DNA of 19,332 nt from Bacteroidales bacterium (GTDB lineage: Bacteria > Bacteroidota > Bacteroidia > Bacteroidales > UBA932). Below the pieces are notes generated by a model. It saw only the letters and a list, made by a program, of their open reading frames with translations, made no database searches and was not told the origin of the DNA. The position numbers and the translations under genes are program-made. The DNA lies in assembly GCA_017617475.1 (NCBI GenBank), contig JAFZWC010000041.1, positions 1-19,332 on the forward strand, in the 5' to 3' direction. This document shows, one piece after another, positions 8,630-18,500 of the stretch. How positions within the stretch are numbered: the first letter of the stretch is position 1; every line of letters begins with the position of its first letter.

Positions 8630-9430
8630 CTATTTCCTCTTGAGATAAGCCCAAACAAACAGGGCCGTCAGGGCCAGCCCCAGCAGCACGGAGATGATGG
8701 AAGCTTCGGCACCGAAAGCGCCGCCCGTGAGAATATCCGGACCGTCCGGCACCACTCGCAGCCACGAAGTACCCGCATCGGTTCCCGACACGGCAAAGCC
8801 GAAGATGTTCCCCTGCGTGTAATTCCATGTCCAATGGATGCCGATGGGAAGCCACAGCGAGCCGCTCCACTTGTAGGCGGCACCCAGAAGGAGCCCCGCC
8901 TCAATGGAAATGGCCAGGCTGGACCAGATGGTAGCGTTGTCGTTGGTCAGATGGACAAAGCCGAAGATGAGCCCCGACACAATCAGGGCCACCCACAGGC
9001 CCCAGCGCTTGTCAATCCACTTGAAGACGACTCCCCGGAAGAGGACCTCTTCTCCCACGGCCACGCCCAGGAACATCAGGAAGGCCTTGATTTGCGCATT
9101 CCAATCCCAGGAGAGCTGTTGGATGGAGCAGCAGCCGCAAAGCCACATAATGCCCACCACCAGGATAAAATAAACCACGCCTACGGCCAGGCCCAGCAAC
9201 AGGTGCCAGACCGCGTTTTTGGTAAGGATGTCGGGGGCCCACTCTTTCTCGAACCAGCGGACTACCAGAACGTAGAGTGCAATAAGCACAAGGGGTGCCA
9301 GCAGGGCCACCACCGACGAATGGGTGGCTTCCGTAGCGGCCACTACCAGGCCGTAGCCCGTCAGGCCCAAGAAGATGGCAGCCATCACCATCAGGATCCA
9401 CTGCCAAAGGGGTGCGGTTTTGATATTCAT
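8630..9430 (-). CDS. CPBP family intramembrane metalloprotease
   Basis: Predicted inner-membrane protease of the CAAX/Abi (CPBP) family, 266 residues with about eight hydrophobic segments. The three conserved motifs are present: E127-E128-V-L-F-R132, the FGFVH motif ending at H160, and H199-W-T-W-N203. They supply the glutamate and zinc-type ligands of the site. Start 9430 (MNIKTAPLWQW) is preferred because the longer start at 9460 falls inside the -7 promoter box. First gene of a two-gene unit with cutC. Substrate unknown: some relatives process prenylated proteins or bacteriocins, others have no known target. Confidence 0.86.
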   Translation of the reverse strand: MNIKTAPLWQWILMVMAAIFLGLTGYGLVVAATEATHSSVVALLAPLVLIALYVLVVRWFEKEWAPDILTKNAVWHLLLGLAVGVVYFILVVGIMWLCGCCSIQQLSWDWNAQIKAFLMFLGVAVGEEVLFRGVVFKWIDKRWGLWVALIVSGLIFGFVHLTNDNATIWSSLAISIEAGLLLGAAYKWSGSLWLPIGIHWTWNYTQGNIFGFAVSGTDAGTSWLRVVPDGPDILTGGAFGAEASIISVLLGLALTALFVWAYLKRK

Positions 9431-9457
9431 CTTGTTGTATTTACCATTTCTACTATA

Positions 9458-9465
9458 CAAAGTTA
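9458..9465 (-). promoter_or_regulatory. -7 promoter element of the CPBP-cutC operon
   Basis: TAACTTTG on the minus strand, 27 nt before the chosen ATG; it decides the start codon of the protease. On the plus strand a weaker TATCTTGT (9487-9494), 20 nt before the ATG at 9515, may serve the divergent hydrolase. Confidence 0.65.
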
Positions 9466-9514
9466 GCAGTTTCTGCGGAAAAGTGTTATCTTGTGAAGGT
9501 TAAGTCAGATTCTT

Positions 9515-10603
9515 ATGAAAAAGATTGTGCTCTGCCTGCTGGCCCTGGTGGCCGCATTGTCCAGCGCTACTGCGCAAAACATTGATGAACTGCTTCCGGT
9601 AAGGGGGTTTGCCATTGCAGCCCCCGCACCGCAAGGGGTGGATGCCTTTGTCCGCTTCATTGACGAGGAACTCGCTCCCGCCAAAATCAATCTTCTCATT
9701 CTCCGGGTAGACTGGGGCTATGCCTACGAATCCCACCCCGAACTCCGCGACCCTGATCCCCTTTCCAAGGCCGACGTGGGGAAGCTCGTGGCCGCCTGCC
9801 GGAGAAACGGAATCCGGCTGGTTCCGCAGGTGAACCTGCTGGGGCACCAGTCCTGGGCGCAGGAAACCAACGCCCTGTTGAGGGTGTATCCCCAATTTGA
9901 CGAGACGCCATCCATCAAGACGGAGAACTACACCGGCTGGCCCAATCCGGACGGGCTGTACTGCAAGAGTTACTGCCCGCTTCATCCCGATGTGCACACG
10001 GTGGTATTTGACGTTGTAGACGAGGTTTGCAAGGCCTTTGAGGCCGATGCCTTCCACGCAGGAATGGACGAAGTGTTCTATATCGGCGAGAAAGAATGCC
10101 CCCGCTGCAACGGCCGAGACAAAGCCGAACTCTATGCCGGAGAAGTAACGCTGATCCGGAACCACCTGGCCCAGGACGGAAGGCAGCTCATGATCTGGGG
10201 CGACCGCCTGCTGGACGGCCGCACCACCGGCCTGGGAGAATGGGAAGCCAGCTACAACGGCACCTGGCGCGCCATCGACCTCATCCCAAAGGACGTTCTC
10301 ATATGCGACTGGCATTACGAAAGGGCCGATTTAAGCGCCGTATACTTTGCCATGAAAGGCCTTCCGGTGGCCACATGCGGATACCGCAACCCCGAAGTGT
10401 CCCTGCAGCAGGTCAAGGACATGATCCAGTTCCGGAAACAGGCTTCGGCCGAGACGGTGAATCATCTTCAGGGCTATATCCACACCATCTGGAGCGGCAC
10501 CGCGCCTTTCCTCCGTTCCTACTATTCCCAAGACGAGGACAAAGGCCGCGACGGCGGAGCCAAAGCCGCCAAGGCTGTCCTTAACTATCTCAAGGAGCTA
10601 TAG
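9515..10603 (+). CDS. Secreted GH20-like glycoside hydrolase
   Basis: Exported TIM-barrel protein of 362 residues with a clear signal peptide (MKKIVLCLLALVAALSSATAQ, cleavage near residue 20). H181-A-G-M-D185-E186 aligns with the HxGxDE motif of GH20 hexosaminidases, where the Asp-Glu pair positions the N-acetyl group and donates the proton. NLLILRVDWGYAYES, LVPQVNLLGHQSW and HTIWSGTAPF are barrel strands seen in this group. It has only the barrel, lacking the N-terminal GH20b domain of classical chitobiases. CPRC (about 193-196), just after the catalytic loop, is a Cys pair sometimes seen in such proteins. Substrate unknown; an N-acetylhexosamine glycan is the first guess. Convergent with the permease gene, 3 nt between stops. 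Confidence 0.75.
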   Translation: MKKIVLCLLALVAALSSATAQNIDELLPVRGFAIAAPAPQGVDAFVRFIDEELAPAKINLLILRVDWGYAYESHPELRDPDPLSKADVGKLVAACRRNGIRLVPQVNLLGHQSWAQETNALLRVYPQFDETPSIKTENYTGWPNPDGLYCKSYCPLHPDVHTVVFDVVDEVCKAFEADAFHAGMDEVFYIGEKECPRCNGRDKAELYAGEVTLIRNHLAQDGRQLMIWGDRLLDGRTTGLGEWEASYNGTWRAIDLIPKDVLICDWHYERADLSAVYFAMKGLPVATCGYRNPEVSLQQVKDMIQFRKQASAETVNHLQGYIHTIWSGTAPFLRSYYSQDEDKGRDGGAKAAKAVLNYLKEL

Positions 10604-10606
10604 CGG

Positions 10607-11758
10607 CTATAACAAGGCTTCCGTATTTTCCTGTTCGATATCCGGCATCAGGCGCTGGACGACTTTCTTGTGAGAGAAGAAGCGTGCGGCTATGACGCGG
10701 ATCACCGTGTACACGGGGATGCCCACCAGCAGGCCCAGGGTTCCGCCCATATGGCCGGCCATGAGCAGGACGATGAAAATTTCCAGCGGAGAAGATTTGA
10801 TGCTGGTAGAGTATATGAGCGGCTGGTACACGAAGTTGTCAATGAGCTGGGCGGCAAGCATGATGGCCAGTACAATGATGGCAAAGACCAGGATGGGAAC
10901 GTTCAGGCCCACGCCGGCACCGTATTTCAGCACCACGCACAGCAGGACGCCCGTGACTTCGCCGATGAGCGGACCCACATAAGGAATCACGTTCAGGATG
11001 CCGGCAATGAATGCAATGCCCAATGCATACGAAGCGCCAATCCGGGCAATGAGCCAGAGGCCCAGAAAGTCCACCAGAATAACCCCGGCAACCTCGATCA
11101 GCAGGCCGATGAAGTAGCGGGACAGAAGGTGGACGATGTCTTCGACCGTCTTTTCCACGGAACTTTCAACGCGGTCAGGGACCAGCGCGCTGATGATTTT
11201 GCAGAAGAGCTTCTCGTCCTTGATGAAGAAAAAGGAAATGAAGGTGATGGAGAACAGGCCGACGCCGATGGTCACGGCGGCCGACGCCACATTGCCCACC
11301 AGGGTGCTCACACTGGACAGGCTCATCACGGAACGGATCTTTTCCAGGATGGTGCTTACCAGGTCAAAATTGGGGCCCAAGCCGGGGATGACGCCTATAA
11401 GCCAGTCGTTCAACTGGTCCAGCAGCGAGTTGTACGGAACATCCTTGGCGTTCATGACGGAGGCGTCCCGGACTATGTGCAGCACTACGGGGACCACCTG
11501 CGTGATTACCAGGGAGAGTGTCAACAGGATGATGAGGATGGTAATGACGGCGAGCAGGCCGTCCGGCAGCGATTTCCCCTTGATCTTCACTTTCCTGAGC
11601 AGTTTCATGATGGGGTGACCGATGAGGGACACCACGAAGGCGACCAGGATATACACGAGGACGCTGCGGAAGTACCAGCACGCAGCCAGGATGATGGCCA
11701 GGATACCCAGTTTCAGCACCCATCCTGCCAGTTTTTCACCATTCTTTTCGTTCTCCAT
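10607..11758 (-). CDS. AI-2E family (PerM/TqsA-like) membrane permease
   Basis: Inner-membrane protein of 383 residues. Hydrophobic segments cluster at residues about 15-70 and 140-370, with a polar periplasmic-type stretch between (RDASVMNAKDVPYNSLLDQLNDW). IAFIAGILNVIPYVGPLIGEVTGVL is the family signature, followed by LIYSTSIKSSPLEIFIVLL and GGTLGLLVGIPVYTVIRVI. Family members export small molecules, with AI-2 being the case that named it, or act as sodium/proton antiporters; substrate cannot be assigned. Starts 5 nt after the alkyltransferase stop, last gene of the minus-strand run. Confidence 0.92.
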   Translation of the reverse strand: MENEKNGEKLAGWVLKLGILAIILAACWYFRSVLVYILVAFVVSLIGHPIMKLLRKVKIKGKSLPDGLLAVITILIILLTLSLVITQVVPVVLHIVRDASVMNAKDVPYNSLLDQLNDWLIGVIPGLGPNFDLVSTILEKIRSVMSLSSVSTLVGNVASAAVTIGVGLFSITFISFFFIKDEKLFCKIISALVPDRVESSVEKTVEDIVHLLSRYFIGLLIEVAGVILVDFLGLWLIARIGASYALGIAFIAGILNVIPYVGPLIGEVTGVLLCVVLKYGAGVGLNVPILVFAIIVLAIMLAAQLIDNFVYQPLIYSTSIKSSPLEIFIVLLMAGHMGGTLGLLVGIPVYTVIRVIAARFFSHKKVVQRLMPDIEQENTEALL

Positions 11759-11763
11759 TATTT

Positions 11764-12291
11764 CTATTGTGCCAACTGCATTTTGATGAACTGGCGTTTG
11801 AGGTCGGGGCCGTAGGCGTAGGCGCCCACGTCAATGCTGTCCAGCAGGTACAGGTCTTTGCCCTTGAAGAGGGTTCCCAGGGCCGATTCCCGGATTTCCT
11901 GCGCGCGGTCCATGGTCTCTTTGGGGACGATGAGGTGGCAGGGAATCACATAGGCAACGGGGTTCAGCGCCACGGCGTGGGCTACGGCCCGCACGCCGGC
12001 GGGGTTGTCCACCAGTTCGGCCAGGTCGGAATAGCTGTACAGCCGCGGCTCCAGCTCGTAGAGCTTCTTCCAGACGCTTATCTGGAAGGGGGAGCCGAAG
12101 AGCCGGAGATCGTCCCAGGTGAGGAACTTGGCAAACTCGGCCAGCTCTTCCGTGCAAATCTTGCGCGTGCCGATGGAACCCACCTCCTCCGGAGGAAGCG
12201 CCGCCACTTCGGCAGCAATGTGGGGCAGATGACGGTAGTCGGCCGCGATGGATGCGACCTTCCCGTCTACCTCAGTCACAACCCAGTCCAT
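11764..12291 (-). CDS. Methylated-DNA-[protein]-cysteine S-methyltransferase-like protein with PCHL active site
   Basis: Predicted suicide repair protein removing alkyl groups from O6-guanine. In 175 residues, FGSPFQISVWKKLYELEPRLYSYSDLAELV is the DNA-binding winged-helix part, VRAVAHAVALNPV the Arg-finger helix, and VIPCHLIVP holds acceptor C118. Family members nearly always read PCHR; here the Arg is Leu. The glycine usual after RAV is Ala. Cys and His are kept, so this is not an alkyltransferase-like (ATL) protein, in which Cys is replaced, usually by Trp. The N-terminal 50 residues are short compared with Ada/Ogt. Gaps of 5 nt on both sides tie it to the lipoprotein and permease genes. 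Confidence 0.85.
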   Translation of the reverse strand: MDWVVTEVDGKVASIAADYRHLPHIAAEVAALPPEEVGSIGTRKICTEELAEFAKFLTWDDLRLFGSPFQISVWKKLYELEPRLYSYSDLAELVDNPAGVRAVAHAVALNPVAYVIPCHLIVPKETMDRAQEIRESALGTLFKGKDLYLLDSIDVGAYAYGPDLKRQFIKMQLAQ

Positions 12292-12296
12292 ACCGA

Positions 12297-13028
12297 TTAT
12301 TTTAAGAAAGGTTTCAAATCTTCCCAGGAGAGGGAGGCGCTTACTATGCCCAGGGCATAAGGGCCCACCTCATAAGGCTGGTAAAACCATTCCATACCGT
12401 TTTCGCCCACGGAGAAATTGCCGTTGGGTACCACTTCTTCCAGATGCACCAGCTGCATAAGCTCGGGGTCTTCCTCTTCCATGGAAGACTGTACGGCCAG
12501 GCGAAGGAGCTGGGCCACCGGGGCTTCGTAGCCCGGGGCGAAGAGATCGGCCTCCTGGACCTGTTCTCCCGTTTTGGCGTCGAAGACTATGTTGCTCAGG
12601 GTCTGGATGCCGTGGGCGCCCCCGCGGAAGGAATAGTAGCTTACGAGATAGTTCCTGTAGTTTTTGTATTTTTCCTGGAAGGATCCGCTCAGGCGGTCTT
12701 CCCAGGAGCGGACACCGTTCTCCAGGACGGCGTTCTCGTTCATGTACTCGTCTATGAGGTTCTCGCGGTAGCGGATGGCCGTCTCTTCCAGGGTTCCGGA
12801 GCCGCCCTCCAGGTCGAAGGCCTGCGCCACGATGGCGTTGTTGATGTTCTGCCTCACCTCTACCTTCATGCCGGTGACCACGTACTCGATGCTCACGGAG
12901 AAGAAGAGGGAGTCCTGCTGGCCGTCTTCCAGGGGCATAACCAGGTCGTCCTGATAGGTTTCCGTCCGGACCATGTCGCAGCTTGCCAGAAGCAGGAGGG
13001 CCGATAGAAGAATAAATGCTCTTTTCAT
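12297..13028 (-). CDS. DUF3298-containing lipoprotein (RsiV-like)
   Basis: Lipoprotein of 243 residues; MKRAFILLSALLLLASC is the signal with lipidation at C17. The N-terminal half (VSIEYVVTGMKVEVRQNINNAIVAQAF) fits the DUF4163-type region. The second half has SYYSFRGGAHGIQT, then EADLF and the closing YQPYEVGPYALGI, which mark DUF3298, the domain also found in the anti-sigma factor RsiV, where it binds lysozyme. No transmembrane anti-sigma part is present, so it is not RsiV itself; function unknown. Starts 42 nt after the S9 peptidase stop, with a short repeat between, and ends 5 nt before the alkyltransferase gene. Confidence 0.83.
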   Translation of the reverse strand: MKRAFILLSALLLLASCDMVRTETYQDDLVMPLEDGQQDSLFFSVSIEYVVTGMKVEVRQNINNAIVAQAFDLEGGSGTLEETAIRYRENLIDEYMNENAVLENGVRSWEDRLSGSFQEKYKNYRNYLVSYYSFRGGAHGIQTLSNIVFDAKTGEQVQEADLFAPGYEAPVAQLLRLAVQSSMEEEDPELMQLVHLEEVVPNGNFSVGENGMEWFYQPYEVGPYALGIVSASLSWEDLKPFLK

Positions 13029-13040
13029 ATCAATTCAACA

Positions 13041-13066
13041 GATTCTTCGCTTCGCTCAGAATGACA
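13041..13066. repeat. Short intergenic inverted repeat element
   Basis: ATTCT (13042-13046) and AGAAT (13058-13062) flank TCGCTTCGCTC. Only one copy lies in this window. It has the look of short dispersed intergenic repeats, but that is from general familiarity and not shown here. It fills most of the 42-nt gap between two same-strand genes. Confidence 0.35.
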
Positions 13067-13070
13067 AAAA

Positions 13071-15473
13071 CTAATCATTATTCAGTTCCGGGATGTCGAT
13101 GGGGCGCTCGCGGGTGTCGCCTATGAGCCAGCGGGAGTACCAGTCGGCCATCTTCCAGAAGAAATACTCGTTCATGTCTCCGAAGCCGTGGCGCTGGCCG
13201 GGGAGGATCACCAGTTCGAAGCGCTTGTTGGCCTTGATGAGGTCGTTCACCACGCGGATGGTGTTGGCGGGGTTCACGTTGTTGTCCTGGTCTCCGTGCA
13301 CCAGCATCAGGTGACCCTTGAGGCGGGAGGCAATCTCCTGGTTGGTCTTGATGCTGTAGACAAACGAGGTGTCTCCCTTGGAAACCTTCTCCTGGATGCC
13401 GTGGTGCTGTTCGCTCCACCAGCGGTTGTAGATGCTGTTGTCGTGGTTGCCGGCGCAGGAGACGGCGGCTTTGAAGAAGTCGTTGTACTGAAGGATGGCG
13501 GCCGTGGACATGAATCCGCCGCCGGAGTGGCCGTGGATGCCCACGCGGTCCAGGTCTATCCATTTGTAACGTGCACCCAGTTGCTGGATGGCGTACTTCT
13601 GATCTTCCAGGCCGTAGTCCCGCAGGTTGCCGTAGCCGTAGTTATGATACCACTTGGAGCGGTTGGGATGGCCGCCGCGGTTGCCTACGGTAACCACAAT
13701 CATGCCCAGCTGGGCCAGGCGGTCGGTGCGCAGGTTGAAGCGCCAGGAGATGTCGTTGGCTTCCACCTGCGGGCCGGGATAAACGTAATCGGCAATGGGA
13801 TATACCTTGGTGGAATCGAAGTCGAAGGGCTTGTGCAACTCTCCCCACAAGTCGGTGATGCCGTCGGCCGCCTTGACCTTGAAGCGCTCCGGGAATTTGT
13901 AGCCGGCCTCCAGGAGGCGGGAGAAATCGGCCTCTTCCAGGTGGGTGCGCTTGCCCGTGGCGGTGTTCACCAGCATCACGGCGGGCTTGTAGTCTACGCG
14001 GGAGTAGTTGGCTACGATGTACTTGCCGTCAAAGGAAGAGGTGGCCAGCACGTCCATGTCTTCCATGTCCAGCTGCACCATGGGACCGCCCGCGAGCGGA
14101 ACGCGGTAGTTGTGCATCTGGTAGGGGTTCTCGTTGGGATTCACTCCGCAGGCGCTTACCACCAGGTAACTGGCGGTAACGCCCAGCACGTCTTCCACAT
14201 GGAAGGAGCCCTCGGTGAGGTTTTTCTTGAGGGTGCCGTCGGCCCCGTACAAATATAGGTTGGCCCAGCCGTTACGCTCGCTCCACCAGACAAAGTCTCC
14301 GTTGGGGAGGAACTTGGGGTCGCGGGTTTCCACGTAGGTGTTCATGCGTTCGCCCACGATGGTGCGGGTGCTGTCTGCTCCGACGTCCACGCGGCACAGG
14401 TCCCAGCGCTTGAGGTCGCGGCTGCCGCGGAGCATGTAGAAGCCCTTTTCGTCGCCCAGCCATTTGGAACAATGGTAGTCTTTATACTGGTCGGCAGGGG
14501 TGGGTTCGGCCGACAGGATGCTGCCGTCCTGGTCCTTGAAGGCGTTCCAGGCCACTTTCTGCACCTTGCCGTCCAGGTCCAGGATGCACAGCTCTCCCTT
14601 GGGGCCGGGTTCTCCGGGCATCTGGTAATGATAGGCTTCCAGTTCCGGACGGGGCTTGGCTATGGAATTGATGACCCACAGTTCCTTGACCATGCTCATG
14701 TCCCAGCGGATGATGGCCAGATGCTTGCCGTCGGGGGCCCAGCTCACACCGGCAAAGCGGCGGGCGGTGGTATCGGCCTCCATGTCACCCGTGTAATTGT
14801 CTCCGTTCCAGGAGAAGTCCTTGGTGCCGTCCGTGGTGAGGGCGCGCTCCACCAGGGTGCTGTCCTTGTCGTCTTTGGCGGCCTTGGCCAGGTTCTCCTT
14901 GTCCATCACCCACAGGTTGTGGTTCTTCAGGTAGACGCCCATGCTGCCGTCCGGGCTCACGTTGGCCCAGCGGGGATACTCGTCCTTGTGCTCCTCGGTA
15001 TCCCAGGTGAGCTTGCCGGTGGCTATGTCATAATAGAAACGGTACTCCACGAACTTGCCGGTGGTGTTGCCGGCGCTGTCCCGCTTCTCCGTCTTGCTCT
15101 TCATGTCCCACTGGAAGGTTTTGTCTTCCTTCAGTTCCAGCCGCAGCGGCAGGTGCTGGGCGTCGTAGGGGTCGTGGGTGATCTCCGTAATCTGGCGGGC
15201 CAGTTTGGCCATGTCAAAGACTTCGGTCTTGACGCCGGTAGCGGGGTCCACAATGAAATAACGGGTGCCTTCGGCCGTTTTCCAACTGTACCAGAATTTA
15301 TCTGAATACTGGAACCAGTTGGGACGGATGCGGGTGCTGTACACCAGGTTCTGCAGCTTCTTGGTGCTGAAGCGGGCTGCCTGTTCGTAATTGGCTTTTT
15401 GGGGGGCATGTTTCTGACCCCAGGCGGCCGCAGTCAGAAGCACCAGGGCGCCCATCAGGAGAAATCTCTTCAT
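13071..15473 (-). CDS. Secreted S9 family peptidase (dipeptidyl peptidase IV-like)
   Basis: Periplasmic or surface serine peptidase of 800 residues that would cut dipeptides, typically after proline, from peptide N-termini. The signal peptide is MKRFLLMGALVLLTAAAWGQ. Residues about 80-500 are the DPPIV_N beta-propeller (repeated WAPDGKHLAIIRW-like and SPDG blades). The alpha/beta hydrolase domain carries S650 in GHSGGG, D730 in HGDQDNNV and H762 in GQRHGFG, a complete triad. The start at 15473 is chosen because it begins the signal peptide; upstream in-frame codons run through the promoter region. Divergent from the phosphatase-GH2 gene, sharing a palindromic promoter region. Confidence 0.93.
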   Translation of the reverse strand: MKRFLLMGALVLLTAAAWGQKHAPQKANYEQAARFSTKKLQNLVYSTRIRPNWFQYSDKFWYSWKTAEGTRYFIVDPATGVKTEVFDMAKLARQITEITHDPYDAQHLPLRLELKEDKTFQWDMKSKTEKRDSAGNTTGKFVEYRFYYDIATGKLTWDTEEHKDEYPRWANVSPDGSMGVYLKNHNLWVMDKENLAKAAKDDKDSTLVERALTTDGTKDFSWNGDNYTGDMEADTTARRFAGVSWAPDGKHLAIIRWDMSMVKELWVINSIAKPRPELEAYHYQMPGEPGPKGELCILDLDGKVQKVAWNAFKDQDGSILSAEPTPADQYKDYHCSKWLGDEKGFYMLRGSRDLKRWDLCRVDVGADSTRTIVGERMNTYVETRDPKFLPNGDFVWWSERNGWANLYLYGADGTLKKNLTEGSFHVEDVLGVTASYLVVSACGVNPNENPYQMHNYRVPLAGGPMVQLDMEDMDVLATSSFDGKYIVANYSRVDYKPAVMLVNTATGKRTHLEEADFSRLLEAGYKFPERFKVKAADGITDLWGELHKPFDFDSTKVYPIADYVYPGPQVEANDISWRFNLRTDRLAQLGMIVVTVGNRGGHPNRSKWYHNYGYGNLRDYGLEDQKYAIQQLGARYKWIDLDRVGIHGHSGGGFMSTAAILQYNDFFKAAVSCAGNHDNSIYNRWWSEQHHGIQEKVSKGDTSFVYSIKTNQEIASRLKGHLMLVHGDQDNNVNPANTIRVVNDLIKANKRFELVILPGQRHGFGDMNEYFFWKMADWYSRWLIGDTRERPIDIPELNND

Positions 15474-15502
15474 AACACGAAAAATACACGAACTTATATA
15501 GG

Positions 15503-15532
15503 GCGAAGATAACAAAAAAAAGCTATCTTCGC
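15503..15532. promoter_or_regulatory. Palindromic divergent promoter region of the S9 peptidase and the phosphatase-GH2 fusion
   Basis: GCGAAGATA (15503-15511) and TATCTTCGC (15524-15532) are perfect 9-bp arms around a 12-nt A-rich spacer. Each arm contains TATCTTCG, one base from the TAnnTTTG -7 consensus, reading outward toward each gene: 21 nt before the plus ATG and 30 nt before the minus ATG. On the minus strand TTG (15534-15532) lies 20 nt upstream of its -7 box, a proper -33 spacing. Overlapping divergent promoters or an operator are both possible. Confidence 0.6.
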
Positions 15533-15552
15533 AAGGACAGAACATTACGCCG

Positions 15553-18500
15553 ATGAAAAAGATCATTTCCCTGTTGGGAGCCTTGTTATTCAGCTTCTCT
15601 CTGGCTTGGGCGGGTACGCCCCGCAGTACCCGGGACAGCCTTTCGGCCGACGGGCCTTATATCCTTTACCGCCCCGCCGGGGTGGAAGTCATCACGGTCG
15701 ATGTAAAGGGTTCCATTTCCCGGCGGCAGTTCCCGCAATTGCCGGAAGGCTACCGTTTCCTGGTTACCGACCACCGCGGGCAATACCCCTTCGAGGTGAG
15801 CCTGAGGCCGGTGGCGCGCTCGGCGTGGAAAGAGGAGGAGGTGCCGGCGCGCACCTTCGTGATGTCGGACCCGCATGGCCGTCTGGACTGCGTGATAGAC
15901 CTTCTGCAGGGCAACCGGGTCATTGACGGCGGTCTGCACTGGGCATACGGCACCGACCGCCTGGTGGTCATTGGAGACATCACCGACCGCGGCAAAGACG
16001 CCACAGCCATCTACTGGTTTTTCTACAAGCTGCAGCAGGAAGCGGCCGATGCCGGAGGCGAGGTTGTTATGCTCCTGGGTAATCACGAGCCCATGGAGTT
16101 TGCCTCAGACATGCGCTATGCCGAAGACAAATACAAGATTCTGGCGCGGGAGCTGGGGATGGCGTACGCCGATTTGATCGGCCCGGATTCTGAGCTGGGC
16201 CGATGGATAGCCACCTGGAATACGATGAGCATCCTGGGCCGAGACCTGTACGTACACGCGGGCATCGGCAAAGATTTCTACGACTGGAACCTGCCCATCC
16301 CGGAAGTCAACGCAAAGGTCAGCCGGGCCCTCTTCAAGTTAAAGGGGGGCCGGAAGGCTGTCGGCGACACGGCGGCCTTCCTCCACGGGTCTTACGGCCC
16401 CCTCTGGTACCGGGGTCTGGTAAGCAAGGAGGCCAAGCGCCGGCCCGTCTCGACTGACACGCTGGACCTTATCCGCGCGCGGTATGAGGTGGAGCACATT
16501 ATCGTGGGCCATACCATCTTCCCTGACGTGAGTACCTTCTACGACGGCCGGGTCATCGACGTGAATGTGAACAATCCCCTAAACCGCAAGAAACACCGCA
16601 CCCGGGCTCTCCTCATAGACAAGGGCCACTACTTCGCCGTGACGGACCGCGGCAAGCGCAAGGAGCTTCCCACCCCCGTTCCCGCCCCTGTTCTGCCGGC
16701 GGGCCGGCAATCCTGGAACGCAGACTGGACTTTTACCAAAGACGGCGAGAGCCGGGTATTGACCCTTCCGCACGACTGGGGCGTAGAGCAGCCCTTCCTG
16801 CAGGAGAACCCCGGAGAAACCGGCAAGCTGGCCTGGTGGGGGCAGGCAACTTATGCTAAAACCCTCACCGTCGGGTCCGAAGACCTGTCTCACAGGCTGC
16901 GCCTGGAGGTGGACGGCGCCTTCTCCAACGCCAGGGTGTATGTGAACGGTGCCGAGGCCGGCGGCTGGCCTTACGGCTACGCCTCCTGGGCTGTGGAACT
17001 GAATCCCTGGCTCCGGGAAGGGGATAACCTCATAGAAATCAAACTGGACAACAAGGAGGAAAGCTCCCGCTGGTATCCCGGCGGCGGCATCTACCGCAAC
17101 GTCTGGCTCACCCGCACGGCGCCTACGTCGGTGGCCCACTGGGGCACGTTCGTAAAGGCCGACGCCTCGGGAAAGGTCTCCGTGGAGATAACCTTCAGGA
17201 CGGACAAGCCCGTGCTGGGCAAGGTAACCACCTACATCCTGGGAACATCGGCCGAAGTTGTGACGGAAGGGCCGCTCAATGACGGCAGCGTGCTCACCCA
17301 GACCCTGTCGGTAGAGAATCCCAGGCTCTGGTCTCCGGACACCCCGTCTCTCTACGTGGCCCGCACAACGGTGGAAACGGTCGACGGAACAGACGTTTAT
17401 GACACACCCTTCGGCTTCCGCGACGCACAGTGGCGGGCCGACGGCTTTTACTTGAACGGAGAGAAGACCTTCCTCAAGGGCGTGTGCCTGCACCACGACG
17501 CGGGGGTGCTGGGTGCCGTGTGGAACGACGACGCCTGGGAGCGCCGGTTTACCATGCTCAAGGCTATGGGCTGCAACGCCATCCGTACCAGCCACAATCC
17601 GCCGGCTCCGGAGTTCCTGGATTTGTGCGACCGCATGGGCTTCCTGGTGCTGGACGAGCTCACGGACACCTGGACCTGGCCCAAGAAAGACAACGGATAC
17701 GCCACTTTGTTTGACGAATGGGCCGAAAAGGACCTGGTGGCCATGATCCACCGGGACCGCAACCACCCCAGCGTGATTGCCTGGAGTATCGGCAACGAAT
17801 GCGGGGAGCAGGGAGACAGCACCCGCTGGTGGATTCCCCAAATGCTCACGGACATCTGTCACCGCGAGGACCCCACGCGTCCCACCACCGCCGGCAACGA
17901 TAACCCCGGTGCGGCCTTTACGGGTTATGCCTCCACCATAGATGTTTATGGCTTCAATTACAAGCCGCATTCCTATGCCCGCTTCCGGGACACGCACCCC
18001 GGCCAGCCTGTCTACGGTTCCGAAACGGCATCCTGCATCTCTACGCGCGGGTATTACCGCTTCCCGGTAGAACAGGAAAAGGGGAAGGGCTGGACCATGG
18101 AAGCACCTTTCCAGGTAAGTTCCTACGACCTCTACGCCCCCGGCTGGGCCTCCAAGCCGGATTATGAGTGGAAGTATGAGGACGAGGTGCCCGAGTGTGC
18201 CGGTGAGTTCGTCTGGACGGGTTATGACTATCTGGGCGAGCCCACGCCTTTCAACATGGACCCCTCCGTCCTCACCAATTTCCATACGGAGGAGGAGCGC
18301 GAGGCCTTCAAGAGAATGGTGGCCGGTTGGGGCCAGGCCATTGCCGATGTCCCGCTGCCCAGCCGCAGCAGCTATTTCGGCATCATAGATTTGGCAGGCT
18401 TCCCCAAGGACCGTTACTGGCTGTATCAGAGCCGATGGGCGCCTGAGGTGCCGTCGGCCCATATCCTGCCGCACTGGACCTGGCCCGGCCGCGAAGGCCA

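Noticed and set aside
10599..10611. Palindrome TATAGC-G-GCTATA between convergent genes
   Set aside because: A one-base loop cannot form a hairpin and there is no T run; symmetry follows from two TAG stop codons facing each other.
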